Of a DNA stretch of 64,000 nt, positions 35,573-44,898 are shown in pieces. This stretch comes from Hymenobacter norwichensis DSM 15439. Its GTDB lineage: Bacteria; Bacteroidota; Bacteroidia; Cytophagales; Hymenobacteraceae. Numbering within the stretch: the stretch's first letter is position 1; every line of letters starts with the position of its first letter. The notes beneath the pieces are model-generated. The model saw nothing but the letters and a program-made list of their open reading frames with translations, did not search any database and was not told the DNA's origin. The DNA is taken from assembly GCF_000420705.1 (NCBI RefSeq), contig NZ_ATVL01000006.1:124001-188000 (forward strand), in the 5' to 3' direction. Made by a program: the position numbers and the translations under genes.

Positions 35573-35580
35573 TAGCTTTG
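35573..35580 (+). promoter_or_regulatory. -7 promoter element of the methyltransferase gene
   Basis: TAGCTTTG is a perfect TAnnTTTG. Initiation near 35587 leaves a leader of only 13-19 bases before the TTG codons at 35600 and 35606, which supports a TTG start. Confidence 0.5.
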
Positions 35581-35599
35581 CAGAGTCGTCTTTAAGCTC

Positions 35600-36418
35600 T
35601 TGGTATTGTCTCGTATTTCCAAAACCCTGCGTGGCTTAGCCAGCCTAGTGCGTAACCCCTGGCTGCTCAACAACGTGCTAGCCACCGACGAGGCGGCTTG
35701 GCAACGGCGAGTAGCCCGCCACGCCGCCCGCAACCTGACGGCACAAGGGCTCCCGGCAGTACCACTTACCCATTTCCTTTCGCCCGCCGACCACACCGTG
35801 CGGCCATTTGCCTTTCGGGATGGGGGCTCCCTGCCCACCGATTTGCTGCTGCTCCGGGCTTTAGCGCGTCAAGTGTCAGCATGCCGCTATTTCGAGATTG
35901 GAACGTGGCGCGGCGAGAGTGCCGCCAACGTAGCAGAAGTGGCCGAGTCGGTACACACGCTCAACCTGTCGGCGGAGGAAATGCGCCAGCTAAAGCTGAG
36001 TGAGCGGTACATCGAACTGCATGGGTTTTTTTCGCGGCCATTGCCCAATGTGGTACACCTACATGGTAACTCCGCCACGTTTGATTTCGCCAGCCTGGGG
36101 CATTTCGACGTGGTATTTATTGATGGCGACCATCGGTACGAAGCCGTGCAAACCGATACGCGCCGTGTGTTCGAGCACTTGGTAGGGCCGAATACGGTGG
36201 TAGTGTGGCATGATGCCAGCCGCCAGCCCGCGCAGCCACGCTGGGAGGTGCTGGCCGGTATTCTGGATGGATTGCCTGCTACTGCTACCGGCCAATTGGT
36301 GCAGGTGGCCAACACCCTATGCGCGCTGTACTCGCCGGTGGTCTTGCCTACCTATACGCCTAACTTGCTCACGGATCCAGTGCCGTATTTCGAGCTTACA
36401 GTACAGGTGAAACCCTAG
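35600..36418 (+). CDS. class I SAM-dependent methyltransferase
   Basis: A 272-residue methyltransferase of the Methyltransf_24 kind. The SAM-binding motif I is YFEIGTWRGESAANVAEVA, followed by VHTLNLSAEEM. The acidic motif is DVVFIDGDHRYEAVQTDTRR, and VVWHDASRQPAQPRW follows. The group acts on sugars or small metabolites, often within surface-polysaccharide loci, which fits the converging flippase and glycosyltransferase genes. It starts at TTG and ends by sharing a CTAG with the flippase stop. Confidence 0.85.
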   Translation: MVLSRISKTLRGLASLVRNPWLLNNVLATDEAAWQRRVARHAARNLTAQGLPAVPLTHFLSPADHTVRPFAFRDGGSLPTDLLLLRALARQVSACRYFEIGTWRGESAANVAEVAESVHTLNLSAEEMRQLKLSERYIELHGFFSRPLPNVVHLHGNSATFDFASLGHFDVVFIDGDHRYEAVQTDTRRVFEHLVGPNTVVVWHDASRQPAQPRWEVLAGILDGLPATATGQLVQVANTLCALYSPVVLPTYTPNLLTDPVPYFELTVQVKP

Positions 36419-37686
36419 CTATGTAGGCGTTGCCGGACCAATGACCAAGCATGCGCGGCATCCGCAGGGCCCGGTAGAAAAGACCACGGCGCCGCCCCTG
36501 TGGCACGATGGAAATGGTAGAGTAGAAAAGCCGTGGACACCGTGTATGACAACGTACTGGCTACAGCTGCGCCTTGAATACCGAAGCGCGGAATTAGCAA
36601 CGAGCACGCTATTATGGTCATTAGTAAGCCCAGTACCGAAGCTGTATTGTTGATGCGGTACTGCGCCAGACCGGCAAAGTAGCTGCTGCACAAAATCTGG
36701 AAAGCCATAATGATGCTACCAGGAGCCAGCAGCAAAATAACCGGCCGCGCCGCCCCAAATTCGGGGCCAAACACCGCCGCTAATACCGCCGGGGGTAGCA
36801 GCGCCAGCACGCCAACGGCCCCAATCGTGCTCAGCACCGTAAGCCGTGATACGCGCATTGCCGACGCAATAGAAGCAGCTGCCTTGCCAGCATGTATCAA
36901 ATCAACATATTGCACCAATGCTGTGCTGCGCGGAATCAGCCAGATGGCCTCCGTTAGCGCCACGCCTACCGACAGGATACCTACTGCCCGGGCATCAGCA
37001 AAATGCGCCACGAAGTAGTAGCTGAGCCGGTAATTAGCGAAGGCCAAAATATTGGAAAAATGCGCCCCTCGGCTGTGGCGGGCCAGTTCCCGAACGGTAG
37101 CCCGTAGGCGTCGGCCGCCGCGCCGCCTACGGTCGGGCTGCCTCCATAGTGGGCGCAAGCTCAACAGCAACGGTACACTATAGGCCAAGTAGCTAGCATA
37201 GTAATACACAGGAACCACGCGCTGGTTGAGAACAGCAAAAGCTAGCAGCAAGCCACCGGCCAGTAAGGCTACTTGTCCGGCTGCCAAGCGGTTATAGGCC
37301 GCTTCCTGGCGGCGCCCAAGCAGTAACGACGTATTTATTGATAGAAAAGCCTGCAATAAAGCTAATGCCAGCAGATGGCCGAGGTAGCTAAGCGGCACTT
37401 CGCGCACCAAGGCTACCGCTCCCGTGCCCATCAGGCAAACCACTGTGGCCCAGCCATAAGCAGGTAGCAGTAGGTGCCATAAATTGCGGCGCGGAGCCAG
37501 GTAGATGAGAGAGGAGCCGCCCAGCAAGCCAATAAACAAAAGCAACGCCGCGCAGTCTGTCACGAACAAGCTCACGGCCCCGCGCCCGGCCGCTCCTAAG
37601 TAGCGCGCCGTCAGCCACACCACCGCAAAGCTCAGCAAGGCTGTGGCTAGGCGGGTTATGAAATTGCGTAAAATCCGATGAACCAT
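36415..37686 (-). CDS. polysaccharide flippase (MOP superfamily)
   Basis: A 423-residue integral membrane protein with about 12 hydrophobic segments, in the Wzx/oligosaccharide-flippase class that moves lipid-linked sugar units across the inner membrane. The first segment and loop (TRLATALLSFAVVWLTARYL then GAAGRGAVSLFVTD) match this class. The central sequence VGVALTEAIWLIPRSTALVQ followed by Y and the late AVFGPEFGAARPVILLLAPG are also typical. It lies 22 bases after the glycosyltransferase gene on the same strand, so they are one operon. Confidence 0.85.
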   Translation of the reverse strand: MVHRILRNFITRLATALLSFAVVWLTARYLGAAGRGAVSLFVTDCAALLLFIGLLGGSSLIYLAPRRNLWHLLLPAYGWATVVCLMGTGAVALVREVPLSYLGHLLALALLQAFLSINTSLLLGRRQEAAYNRLAAGQVALLAGGLLLAFAVLNQRVVPVYYYASYLAYSVPLLLSLRPLWRQPDRRRRGGRRLRATVRELARHSRGAHFSNILAFANYRLSYYFVAHFADARAVGILSVGVALTEAIWLIPRSTALVQYVDLIHAGKAAASIASAMRVSRLTVLSTIGAVGVLALLPPAVLAAVFGPEFGAARPVILLLAPGSIIMAFQILCSSYFAGLAQYRINNTASVLGLLMTIIACSLLIPRFGIQGAAVASTLSYTVSTAFLLYHFHRATGAAPWSFLPGPADAAHAWSLVRQRLHS

Positions 37687-37708
37687 AAAAACCAGGCGGA
37701 ATAAACCG

Positions 37709-38917
37709 CTAAGATGCGGCGACTACGCCAGAACCGGTGGCATGCACCAATAGGATGGAGCGGTATAAAGCAGCAAAGCGCTGTCCTACTTGCGTGTAAC
37801 TACACCGTGCCTCGGCATCGGCGTGCAACGTAGCCGCCTTAAAAACATAAGTGCCGCTTAACACAGCTTCTAGGGCGTGGGTCAGCGCAGCTTCATCATC
37901 GGGGAGGATTAGCAGCCCAAAGGTACCATCGGGTTCAAATAGTTCAGGCACCCCCCCCGTAGCTGGCCCTACTACCGGGCAGCCCGTAGACCGGGCTTCC
38001 AAGAACACGCACCCAAACGTTTCGGCTCGGCTGAATGATACCAAGGCTGTTGCCTGCTGCATCTCCCGCGCCACTTCCTCGTGTGGTAGCTTACCCAGAA
38101 ACGTGACTGTGTTGTTGGTTAGCAGACCCAGTTCATTGGCTAGTTGCCGCAGTTTAGCTTCGTCGGGGCCGTAGCCAGCCACCCGCAGCCGCAGGGTTGG
38201 CCACCGATGCCGCAACTGGGCAAACACCCGCAGTACGCCCGATATGTTTTTTACCTCGTCATGAAATGCCGAGACGACCAACAACTGCCCAGAGCTGCGT
38301 GCTACTGGTGCTAGAGAAAACAGTTCGGTGTCAACCACATTGGCAATAACTTCAGAGCGAGGAGCCAAGAAGCCCAACTGCTGCATAGCCGCGCGTAATC
38401 CTTCCGACACTGTGTGAAGTGCTGCCGCGTGCTGCACCACCCAGCGTGTCAGCCACCGCCGCAGCCACCCAATGCTGTGGGCTCGCGCAGGTAGATATAG
38501 CGTCCAGTGTTCGGTTATTATATAAGGTATACCCTGCGTCAGCTTCAGCCACCAGGCAAATAGCCCGGTCCGGAGCAGTACATGCACGTGCACCAGTTGC
38601 GGCGGACTACCCCAATGGCGCATAAATTGTTGGTAGCCTCGTGCCAGGCACCAGAAATACAAAACGAGCTTCAATAGCTTATCCAATGGCTTCAGCCCCG
38701 TTGGCTGAGCGCGGTAATAATAGCGCAGTATAGGTACTCGGGCCGTAAGGTCGGCTTCGCACTCTATCAGGCGAGGTAAGGGGCCGCGCGCTACGGTGGC
38801 AAACAGCACAGCCGTTTCAGCGTGCAACGCAATAGCCGTTACGTGCCGCGCTACAAAGTCGCCGTCCTGGTCGTCGTAGCGGTGAGGGTACCACTTAGGC
38901 AAGTGCAGAACGCGCAT
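37709..38917 (-). CDS. family 4 glycosyltransferase
   Basis: GT-B retaining glycosyltransferase of 402 residues. The N-terminal domain opens VLHLPKWYPHRYDDQDGDFV and has LVHVHVLLRTGLFAWWLKLT and YIITEHWTLYLPARA. The C-terminal nucleotide-sugar domain has LLVVSAFHDEVKNISGVLRV, VTFLGKLPHEEVAREM, and the E(x7)E pair in SFSRAETFGCVFLEARSTGC. It ends with a basic tail. It leads an operon with the flippase, preceded by a perfect -7 element. The sugar is unknown. Confidence 0.9.
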   Translation of the reverse strand: MRVLHLPKWYPHRYDDQDGDFVARHVTAIALHAETAVLFATVARGPLPRLIECEADLTARVPILRYYYRAQPTGLKPLDKLLKLVLYFWCLARGYQQFMRHWGSPPQLVHVHVLLRTGLFAWWLKLTQGIPYIITEHWTLYLPARAHSIGWLRRWLTRWVVQHAAALHTVSEGLRAAMQQLGFLAPRSEVIANVVDTELFSLAPVARSSGQLLVVSAFHDEVKNISGVLRVFAQLRHRWPTLRLRVAGYGPDEAKLRQLANELGLLTNNTVTFLGKLPHEEVAREMQQATALVSFSRAETFGCVFLEARSTGCPVVGPATGGVPELFEPDGTFGLLILPDDEAALTHALEAVLSGTYVFKAATLHADAEARCSYTQVGQRFAALYRSILLVHATGSGVVAAS

Positions 38918-38955
38918 GTATATATAAGGTATAAGGCAGCGTGGCGGAACTGCCT

Positions 38956-38963
38956 CAAAGGTA
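38956..38963 (-). promoter_or_regulatory. -7 promoter element of the glycosyltransferase/flippase operon
   Basis: The minus strand reads TACCTTTG, a perfect TAnnTTTG, 38 bases before the ATG at 38917. Confidence 0.5.
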
Positions 38964-39145
38964 GCAGCAAGCGAAGTAGTTAGGCGGTTGAGAGTGGCTG
39001 GTAGTAGCTAGCTGACACTTGTATTAATCTTTTAACATGTATGAACATGGCTCTACGGGCTGGAAACCGCCGTTTACGATTTGGTAATATTGGGGATACA
39101 ATGAGGTAACGCTGGAACAGGAGCTTTGCGGCATAATTCAAGCCC

Positions 39146-42028
39146 ATGAACCTGATTCTTACTCGTTTTCTGACTTTTCTGCTGCTGCTGCTAGGTAGCA
39201 GCGCCGCCACCTGGGCCCAGACCGGCACCATTAAGGGTACCGTGAAAGATGCCACTACGCAGGAGCCTATTATCGGAGCCAGCGTGGGCGTGCCGGGCAC
39301 TTCCATCGGAGCCGCCACCGACCTCGATGGCAACTTCACGCTCAACAAAGTACCGGTAGCTACCTACTCGCTGGTAATCAACTCGGTATCTTACTCCACC
39401 AAAACCATTCCGGGCCTGCAAGTGGAGTCGGGCAAGGTGGTAGTGGTGAACACCCAACTGAACAGCTCCTCGGCGGCCCTTGGCGAAGTGGTGGTAACGG
39501 CGCAACGCCGCACCAACACCGAGGTAGCCGTTATTTCGGAAGTGCGCAATGCACAGTTGGTAGCCGTGGGCGTATCGAGCGAGCAGATTGTAAAGTCGCA
39601 GGACCGCGACGCCGCCCAGATTGCGCGCCGCGTGCCAGGCGTGAGTATCCAGGACAACCGCTTTGTGTTGGTACGTGGTTTGGTGCAGCGCTACAATGCC
39701 GTGATGCTGAACGACGTGCTGACGCCCAGCTCAGAAGTAGATACGCGGGCCTTCGCCTTTGACATGATTCCGAGCAGCGTTATCGACCGGATGATGATTT
39801 TCAAGTCGGGTTCGGCTGAGCTGCCCGGCGACTTTGCCGGCGGGGTAATCAAGGTGTACACCAAGCGTGCTCCCGAAGAGAACTTCACTTCTTTCGGCGT
39901 GCAGGGCGGCTACCGCAACGGCACTACGTTCAAAGACGTGCAGAAGTACGAAGGCGGTAAGTACGACTGGCTGGGTTTCGACAGCGGCAAGCGTACCATC
40001 CCCGACAACTGGCCCGGCAAAATCGACCGTAGCCTTCCTCTTACGCTACAGGCCGCTTACGGTCGCCAACTGCCCAACAACTGGGCAGTGCGTTCGGCAA
40101 AAGCTGCTCCCGATTTGCGGCTTTCTTTCAGCCTGGGCCGTCGTTTCGAGCTAGGCGAAAAGCAAGTAGGTACGCTTACCAGCCTCAACTACGGCAATTA
40201 CAACGTAGCTACCACGCCTAACTTAACTTTCTACGCGCTGGGAGCCGATCGTAGCGCTACTAACGCCGAATACAAAGACCAGGCTTATAACAATGAAGTG
40301 CGCTTAGGCGTGGTGCAAAACTTCTGGCTGCGCTTGAACAGCCGCAGCACGCTGGAGTTCAAGAACTTGTTCAATCAGCTTGGCGCTGCCGAAACGGTAG
40401 TGCGTGAGGGGCAAGACAAGGTGGCTACCAACGATGTTCGTTCTTACTCAGAGCGGTTCGAGAGCCGCAGCATCTACTCAGGTCAGCTGATAGGCAACCA
40501 CGAGTTGGCCAACGACAAAACCACCATCAACTGGGTAGGTGGCTTCGCTTATACTCACCGCACCGAGCCCGATTGGCGCCGGGTACGCTACCTGCGCCCC
40601 TTAGGCGGCCTTGAAAGCGACGGTTCACCGGCGTCTTATGGGGTGGCTACCGGTCCTCAACCCGTGTTGACAGAAGCTTCGCGCTATTTCTCCAAGCTCA
40701 ACGAGCGGGTGGAATCGGCGGCCCTGAACGTAGTGCACCAATTCACGACGGATTCTACCAATAAAGAAGGTGGTATCAAGCTGAAGGCTGGCCTTTATGC
40801 CGAGCGCAAAGACCGGGACTTCTCGGCTCGCTGGTTTGGCTACACCAACGTGGGCAACACCGGTGCTACCGGTAGCGGCACCCGCCTGCAACCCGTAGAC
40901 CAAGTGTTTAGCAACCAGAACCTGACCGGCCAGAATGGTGGCTTTGCGCTGCAAGAAGGTACCGACCCCAACGACGTGTACGATGCCAATAACACGCTGG
41001 CGGCCGGCTATGCTAGCCTCACCCTGCCACTTGGCAAGTTTACGGGGGTAGCAGGTTTCCGGGGTGAATACAACGACCAGGTAGTAAACAACCAGTTCCG
41101 CGGTGGCGGCACGGTGCGAGGTGGCCAGCGCCTGTTTAGCCCGCTGCCTTCCTTGAACCTCTCGTACAACCTAACCGACAAGATGTTGGTGCGTGCGGCT
41201 TATGCTTCAACCATCAACCGGCCCGAGTTCCGGGAGCTTTCCACCTTCCGTTTCTATGACTTCAACCTGAATGCCGATGTGCAAGGCAACGCTTCTCTGA
41301 AAACAGCTAAGGTTCAGAACCTCGACCTGCGCTGGGAAATGTACCCTTCTACGGGTGAGCAAATCACGCTGGGCGGTTTCTACAAGCACTTCAACGACCC
41401 CATCGAAACCTTCATGAATAGTTCGGTAGGCGGGGCCAACGTGTTGGGCTATTCTAGCGTGAACACCCAGTCGGCTACTAGCTACGGCGTAGAAGCTGAG
41501 GTACGGAAGTCGTTGGCTGGTATATCAGCTTCGCGGTGGTTGGAGCGCCTGTCATTCGTTGGTAATTTCTCCTACATCTACAGCCGTGTACAACTAGGAG
41601 ACTATTTGATGATTCCGGATGCCAGTGGCCAAGTGAAATCCACCTACGTAGGTGACACGCAAATTCAGCGTCGCCCCTTACAGGGGCAGTCTCCTTACCT
41701 CATCAACCTGGGTGCTTACTACAACGACGACGAGCGGGGTACGCAGCTGAGCGTGCTTTATAACGTGGTAGGTCCGCGCATTTTCGCGGTAGGCAACGTG
41801 GACAACCCTACTCTGTTTGAAGTACCCCGCAACGTGCTCGACTTGGTGCTGACCAAGCGCCTAACTAAACACTGGGAATTGCGCGCTGCCTGGCAAGACA
41901 TCTTCAACCAGCCCGTGCAGTTGGTGCAGGACTTGGACCGCAACGGTAAATATTCGAGTAACGACGGTGCCTACCGTTCGTTCCGCCGGGGCTCCAGCAC
42001 CACGCTGGGCCTGAATTTCAACTGGTAA
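39146..42028 (+). CDS. TonB-dependent outer-membrane receptor with N-terminal carboxypeptidase-regulatory domain
   Basis: A 960-residue receptor. A signal peptide (1-25, ending TWAQ) leads into a CarboxypepD_reg-like domain (TIKGTVKDATTQEPIIGASV). The plug domain (about 120-240) has QIARRVPGVSIQDNRFVLVR and then GLVQRYNAVMLNDVLTPSSE. A 22-strand barrel follows, with the C-terminal LRAAWQDIFNQPVQLVQDLD and a terminal aromatic strand GLNFNW. It imports an unknown substrate using TonB energy. No SusD-like lipoprotein follows; the partner is a beta-helix lipoprotein 47 bases downstream, which may do the capturing. Confidence 0.94.
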   Translation: MNLILTRFLTFLLLLLGSSAATWAQTGTIKGTVKDATTQEPIIGASVGVPGTSIGAATDLDGNFTLNKVPVATYSLVINSVSYSTKTIPGLQVESGKVVVVNTQLNSSSAALGEVVVTAQRRTNTEVAVISEVRNAQLVAVGVSSEQIVKSQDRDAAQIARRVPGVSIQDNRFVLVRGLVQRYNAVMLNDVLTPSSEVDTRAFAFDMIPSSVIDRMMIFKSGSAELPGDFAGGVIKVYTKRAPEENFTSFGVQGGYRNGTTFKDVQKYEGGKYDWLGFDSGKRTIPDNWPGKIDRSLPLTLQAAYGRQLPNNWAVRSAKAAPDLRLSFSLGRRFELGEKQVGTLTSLNYGNYNVATTPNLTFYALGADRSATNAEYKDQAYNNEVRLGVVQNFWLRLNSRSTLEFKNLFNQLGAAETVVREGQDKVATNDVRSYSERFESRSIYSGQLIGNHELANDKTTINWVGGFAYTHRTEPDWRRVRYLRPLGGLESDGSPASYGVATGPQPVLTEASRYFSKLNERVESAALNVVHQFTTDSTNKEGGIKLKAGLYAERKDRDFSARWFGYTNVGNTGATGSGTRLQPVDQVFSNQNLTGQNGGFALQEGTDPNDVYDANNTLAAGYASLTLPLGKFTGVAGFRGEYNDQVVNNQFRGGGTVRGGQRLFSPLPSLNLSYNLTDKMLVRAAYASTINRPEFRELSTFRFYDFNLNADVQGNASLKTAKVQNLDLRWEMYPSTGEQITLGGFYKHFNDPIETFMNSSVGGANVLGYSSVNTQSATSYGVEAEVRKSLAGISASRWLERLSFVGNFSYIYSRVQLGDYLMIPDASGQVKSTYVGDTQIQRRPLQGQSPYLINLGAYYNDDERGTQLSVLYNVVGPRIFAVGNVDNPTLFEVPRNVLDLVLTKRLTKHWELRAAWQDIFNQPVQLVQDLDRNGKYSSNDGAYRSFRRGSSTTLGLNFNW

Positions 42029-42075
42029 TAGCAGCCGTTGGCTCCTCTATTGTTTCATTCACCCAAATCCCTTTT

Positions 42076-43518
42076 ATGAAACGCTTTCCGAAAATGTTGC
42101 TGTTGGCTATGCTGGCTTTAGCCAGTGCTTCGTCGCTCAGCAGCTGTGAGGACAACAACGACAATGCACCTTCCACACAAGACCCCAGCGGCCCCACCGA
42201 TAGTGCCGGCCGTGTGATTCTGGAGGGCGAGATTACCACTAGCCGCACGTTGCGCGCCAACGAGAAATATCTGCTGAAAGGCTTTGTGTACGTAACGAAC
42301 GGTACCACCCTCACTATCGAGCCTGGCACTAAAATTTTTGGCGACCAGACCACAAAAGGGGCCCTGATTGTTGAGCGCGGTGCCAAAATTATTGCCGAAG
42401 GCACCCAGTCGAACCCCATTGTTTTCACGTCGGCCAAGGCGCCTGGCACCCGCAACTACGGCGACTGGGGCGGGCTCGTGCTGGTGGGTAGTGCGCCCAT
42501 CAACCGGTCACTCAGCACCGAAATGGAAGGTGGTATCCGCGGTAATTTCGGTGGTACCAATAATGCCGATAACTCGGGTAGCCTGAAATACGTGCGCATC
42601 GAGTTTGCCGGTATTCCGCTCTCAACCACGGCTAACAGCGAAATCAACGGCCTGACTATGTACGGCGTAGGTTCAGGCACCCAAATCGACTACGTGCAGG
42701 TGTCTTACTCGGGCGACGATTCTTTCGAGTGGTTCGGCGGTACCGTAAATGCCAAGCACCTTATTGCTTACCGTGGCTTCGACGACGATTTCGACACAGA
42801 TTTCGGCTTCACCGGCAAAGTGCAGTACGGCCTTTCCCTACGCGACCCACAATTTGCTGACCAGTCCGCTTCTAACGGCTTTGAGTCGGACAACTTCAAC
42901 CCCGGTACTCCTGCTACCGGCGACAATGCTGGCTTACCTCTTACAGCACCCGTATTCAGCAATATGAGCGTGTTCGTGACAGCCGGTGCGCCGCCCACTA
43001 CGCAGGCGTCGGGTAGCGGTGTGTACCAATCGGCTATGCACCTGCGCCGCAATACGGCTATCAGCATCTACAACTCTGTATTCGTGGGCTACCCTGAAGG
43101 TCTGCGCCTTGATGGCACCTCAACTTGGTCGAACGTACAGGGGAACAACAATGCCCAGCTGGACCTGCGCGGTGTAACTATTGCCAACTGCAACACGCCG
43201 CTACGGGCCGCTAATAACACGGGCAGCGGTGCCTTCACCGATGCTGATGTGCAAACGTGGTTTAACGGCTCTGGCAAAAACAACCAAGTAGTAGCTAGCA
43301 CTGGTCTGATGGCGCTAGGCCTAAATGCCAACTCGTTTAACCTCAATGGTCCAGCTTTCATTCTCCAGAGTGGCTCACCGTTGCTGACGGGTGCTATTTT
43401 CACCGGTAAAGCAGCCGACTCTTTCTTCACCAACGGTACATATCGTGGTGCTTTCAATGGCTCTGACAACTGGACTCAGGGCTGGGCCAACTTCGATCCA
43501 CAGAACGCAGCTTATTAG
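42076..43518 (+). CDS. beta-helix lipoprotein partnered with the TonB receptor
   Basis: A 480-residue lipoprotein with its lipobox at residue 24 (SSLSSC). The mature protein is a right-handed parallel beta-helix-like fold. Strand ladders such as GTTLTIEPGTKIFGDQTTKG then ALIVERGAKIIAEG, and SLKYVRIEFAGIPLS, recur, and the end reads WTQGWANFDPQN. Homologues with this tail occur beside TonB receptors in Bacteroidota. They are sometimes mislabelled as transporters, but there is no membrane helix here. It is probably a surface-exposed binding partner of the receptor just upstream. Confidence 0.8.
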   Translation: MKRFPKMLLLAMLALASASSLSSCEDNNDNAPSTQDPSGPTDSAGRVILEGEITTSRTLRANEKYLLKGFVYVTNGTTLTIEPGTKIFGDQTTKGALIVERGAKIIAEGTQSNPIVFTSAKAPGTRNYGDWGGLVLVGSAPINRSLSTEMEGGIRGNFGGTNNADNSGSLKYVRIEFAGIPLSTTANSEINGLTMYGVGSGTQIDYVQVSYSGDDSFEWFGGTVNAKHLIAYRGFDDDFDTDFGFTGKVQYGLSLRDPQFADQSASNGFESDNFNPGTPATGDNAGLPLTAPVFSNMSVFVTAGAPPTTQASGSGVYQSAMHLRRNTAISIYNSVFVGYPEGLRLDGTSTWSNVQGNNNAQLDLRGVTIANCNTPLRAANNTGSGAFTDADVQTWFNGSGKNNQVVASTGLMALGLNANSFNLNGPAFILQSGSPLLTGAIFTGKAADSFFTNGTYRGAFNGSDNWTQGWANFDPQNAAY

Positions 43519-43555
43519 TGCTTGTAATTACATAATCGTATCTGCTATTGTTAAG

Positions 43556-43583
43556 AAAGCCGGAGCTTAGGTTCCGGCTTTTT
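43556..43583 (+). terminator. intrinsic terminator after the beta-helix lipoprotein
   Basis: AAGCCGGA (from 43557) pairs with TCCGGCTT (from 43573) with an 8-base loop, followed by TTTT. Confidence 0.8.
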
Positions 43584-43678
43584 GCGTTTCATCCAGTACC
43601 AATTTGCCTTCTCCACTGCCAGCCTTGGCTCTGCAACTATCCAGTACTTTTGCTGAATACCTTTTTCTCCTTTCCTGT

Positions 43679-44581
43679 ATGCTTCAATCCATGACTGGGT
43701 ACGGTGTTGCCCACCGCGACGCCACCCTTTATTCCGCCAATGTCGAGGTGAAATCCTTGAACTCGAAAACCCTGGATTTAACGTTGCGGCTGCCGCGCTT
43801 TCTGCAGGACAAAGAGCTGGAAATTCGCAACCTAGTAGCCAAAAGCCTGGTGCGTGGCAAGGTGAATCTGAACTTTGACTTCACTCGGGTGCGGTCTACT
43901 AGCACGCAAGGCGGTATAGTAAATCAAGCTGCTTTGGCTGCCGCGTATCAGGAGCTAACGGAGTTGAGTAGGCGTACTGGAGCTACGTTGGAGCAGCTCA
44001 CAGCTATTGCTAGGGCACTACCTGGCAGTCTGCGCCTGCCAATGGAAGGCTTAGCGCAACCCGAGCAGGAAGATGATACCGCAATAGAGTGGGAGGAACT
44101 ATTACCGCTGGTGCAGCAAGCGTTGGATCGTGTAAATGAATTTCGGCGGACGGAAGGCCAAGCGCTAACCACCGAAATTTTGGGTTACCTCGATAATATT
44201 CGGATTCAGCTGGCCGAAATAGAACGCCACGACCCTAATAGGGTAGAGCAGGTGCGCGAACGGCTGCGTGCCCACCTCGCCGACTTAGCGAGTAGTGAGC
44301 AATTCAATCAAAATAGGTTCGAACAAGAACTAATCTACTATATAGAAAAGCTGGATATCGCCGAGGAAAAAGTGCGTTTGATCAGTCATTTGCACTATTT
44401 CACCGAAACTGCATATTTGCCAGAGCCTACTGGAAAGAAATTAGCCTTTATTTCGCAGGAAATTGGTCGAGAAATCAATACAATCGGATCCAAAGCGAAT
44501 GACTCTATTGTACAACACCTAGTAGTAGGTATGAAAGAGGAACTGGAAAAAATAAAGGAACAAATCAATAATATACTTTAA
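43679..44581 (+). CDS. yicC: YicC-family endoribonuclease-like protein
   Basis: A 300-residue protein. The start is at MLQSMTGYGVAHRD; an ATG-proximal MTGYG is the family hallmark, and 25 upstream codons are ignored. YicC_N contains VEVKSLNSKTLDLTLRLPRF. The DUF1732 C-terminal part has KLDIAEEKVRLISHLHYFTE, then KKLAFISQEIGREINTIGSK and DSIVQHLVVGMKEELEKIKE. Members act in RNA processing or decay. In many Bacteroidota gmk follows yicC; here it does not. The last 300 bases of the gene are noticeably more AT-rich than the window average. Confidence 0.94.
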   Translation: MLQSMTGYGVAHRDATLYSANVEVKSLNSKTLDLTLRLPRFLQDKELEIRNLVAKSLVRGKVNLNFDFTRVRSTSTQGGIVNQAALAAAYQELTELSRRTGATLEQLTAIARALPGSLRLPMEGLAQPEQEDDTAIEWEELLPLVQQALDRVNEFRRTEGQALTTEILGYLDNIRIQLAEIERHDPNRVEQVRERLRAHLADLASSEQFNQNRFEQELIYYIEKLDIAEEKVRLISHLHYFTETAYLPEPTGKKLAFISQEIGREINTIGSKANDSIVQHLVVGMKEELEKIKEQINNIL

Positions 44582-44898
44582 GTGCAATTAAACGCAAAAA
44601 GTATATATGTATAATTTTTTCAAGTAAGTATATGGCTCAGGTAGACGTGAATGGTTTGCTATTTTTATGCTATAACTTATGGTGTGAAGTTGTGATAAAA
44701 CTTATAGTGTCATGAATAGCGCTTATAAAGTGTTTTAAAGGTGTTTTTAAATGTGCCATTGACTTGTTCGAAATTTATTTATCTAATATTTCTTGCTAAC
44801 AGAAATTTCATTCGTAAATTGTGTTATCCAAACAGAGTAGCAGTTGAATACTTGAAAGGATCTACCATTTGACATTCATCTTTTTTCACTCAATGATT
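44582..44898. other. 317-base AT-rich gap
   Basis: I see no open frame, RNA gene or convincing promoter. The strong AT-richness contrasts with the GC-rich surroundings and continues into both neighbouring gene ends. Confidence 0.5.
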
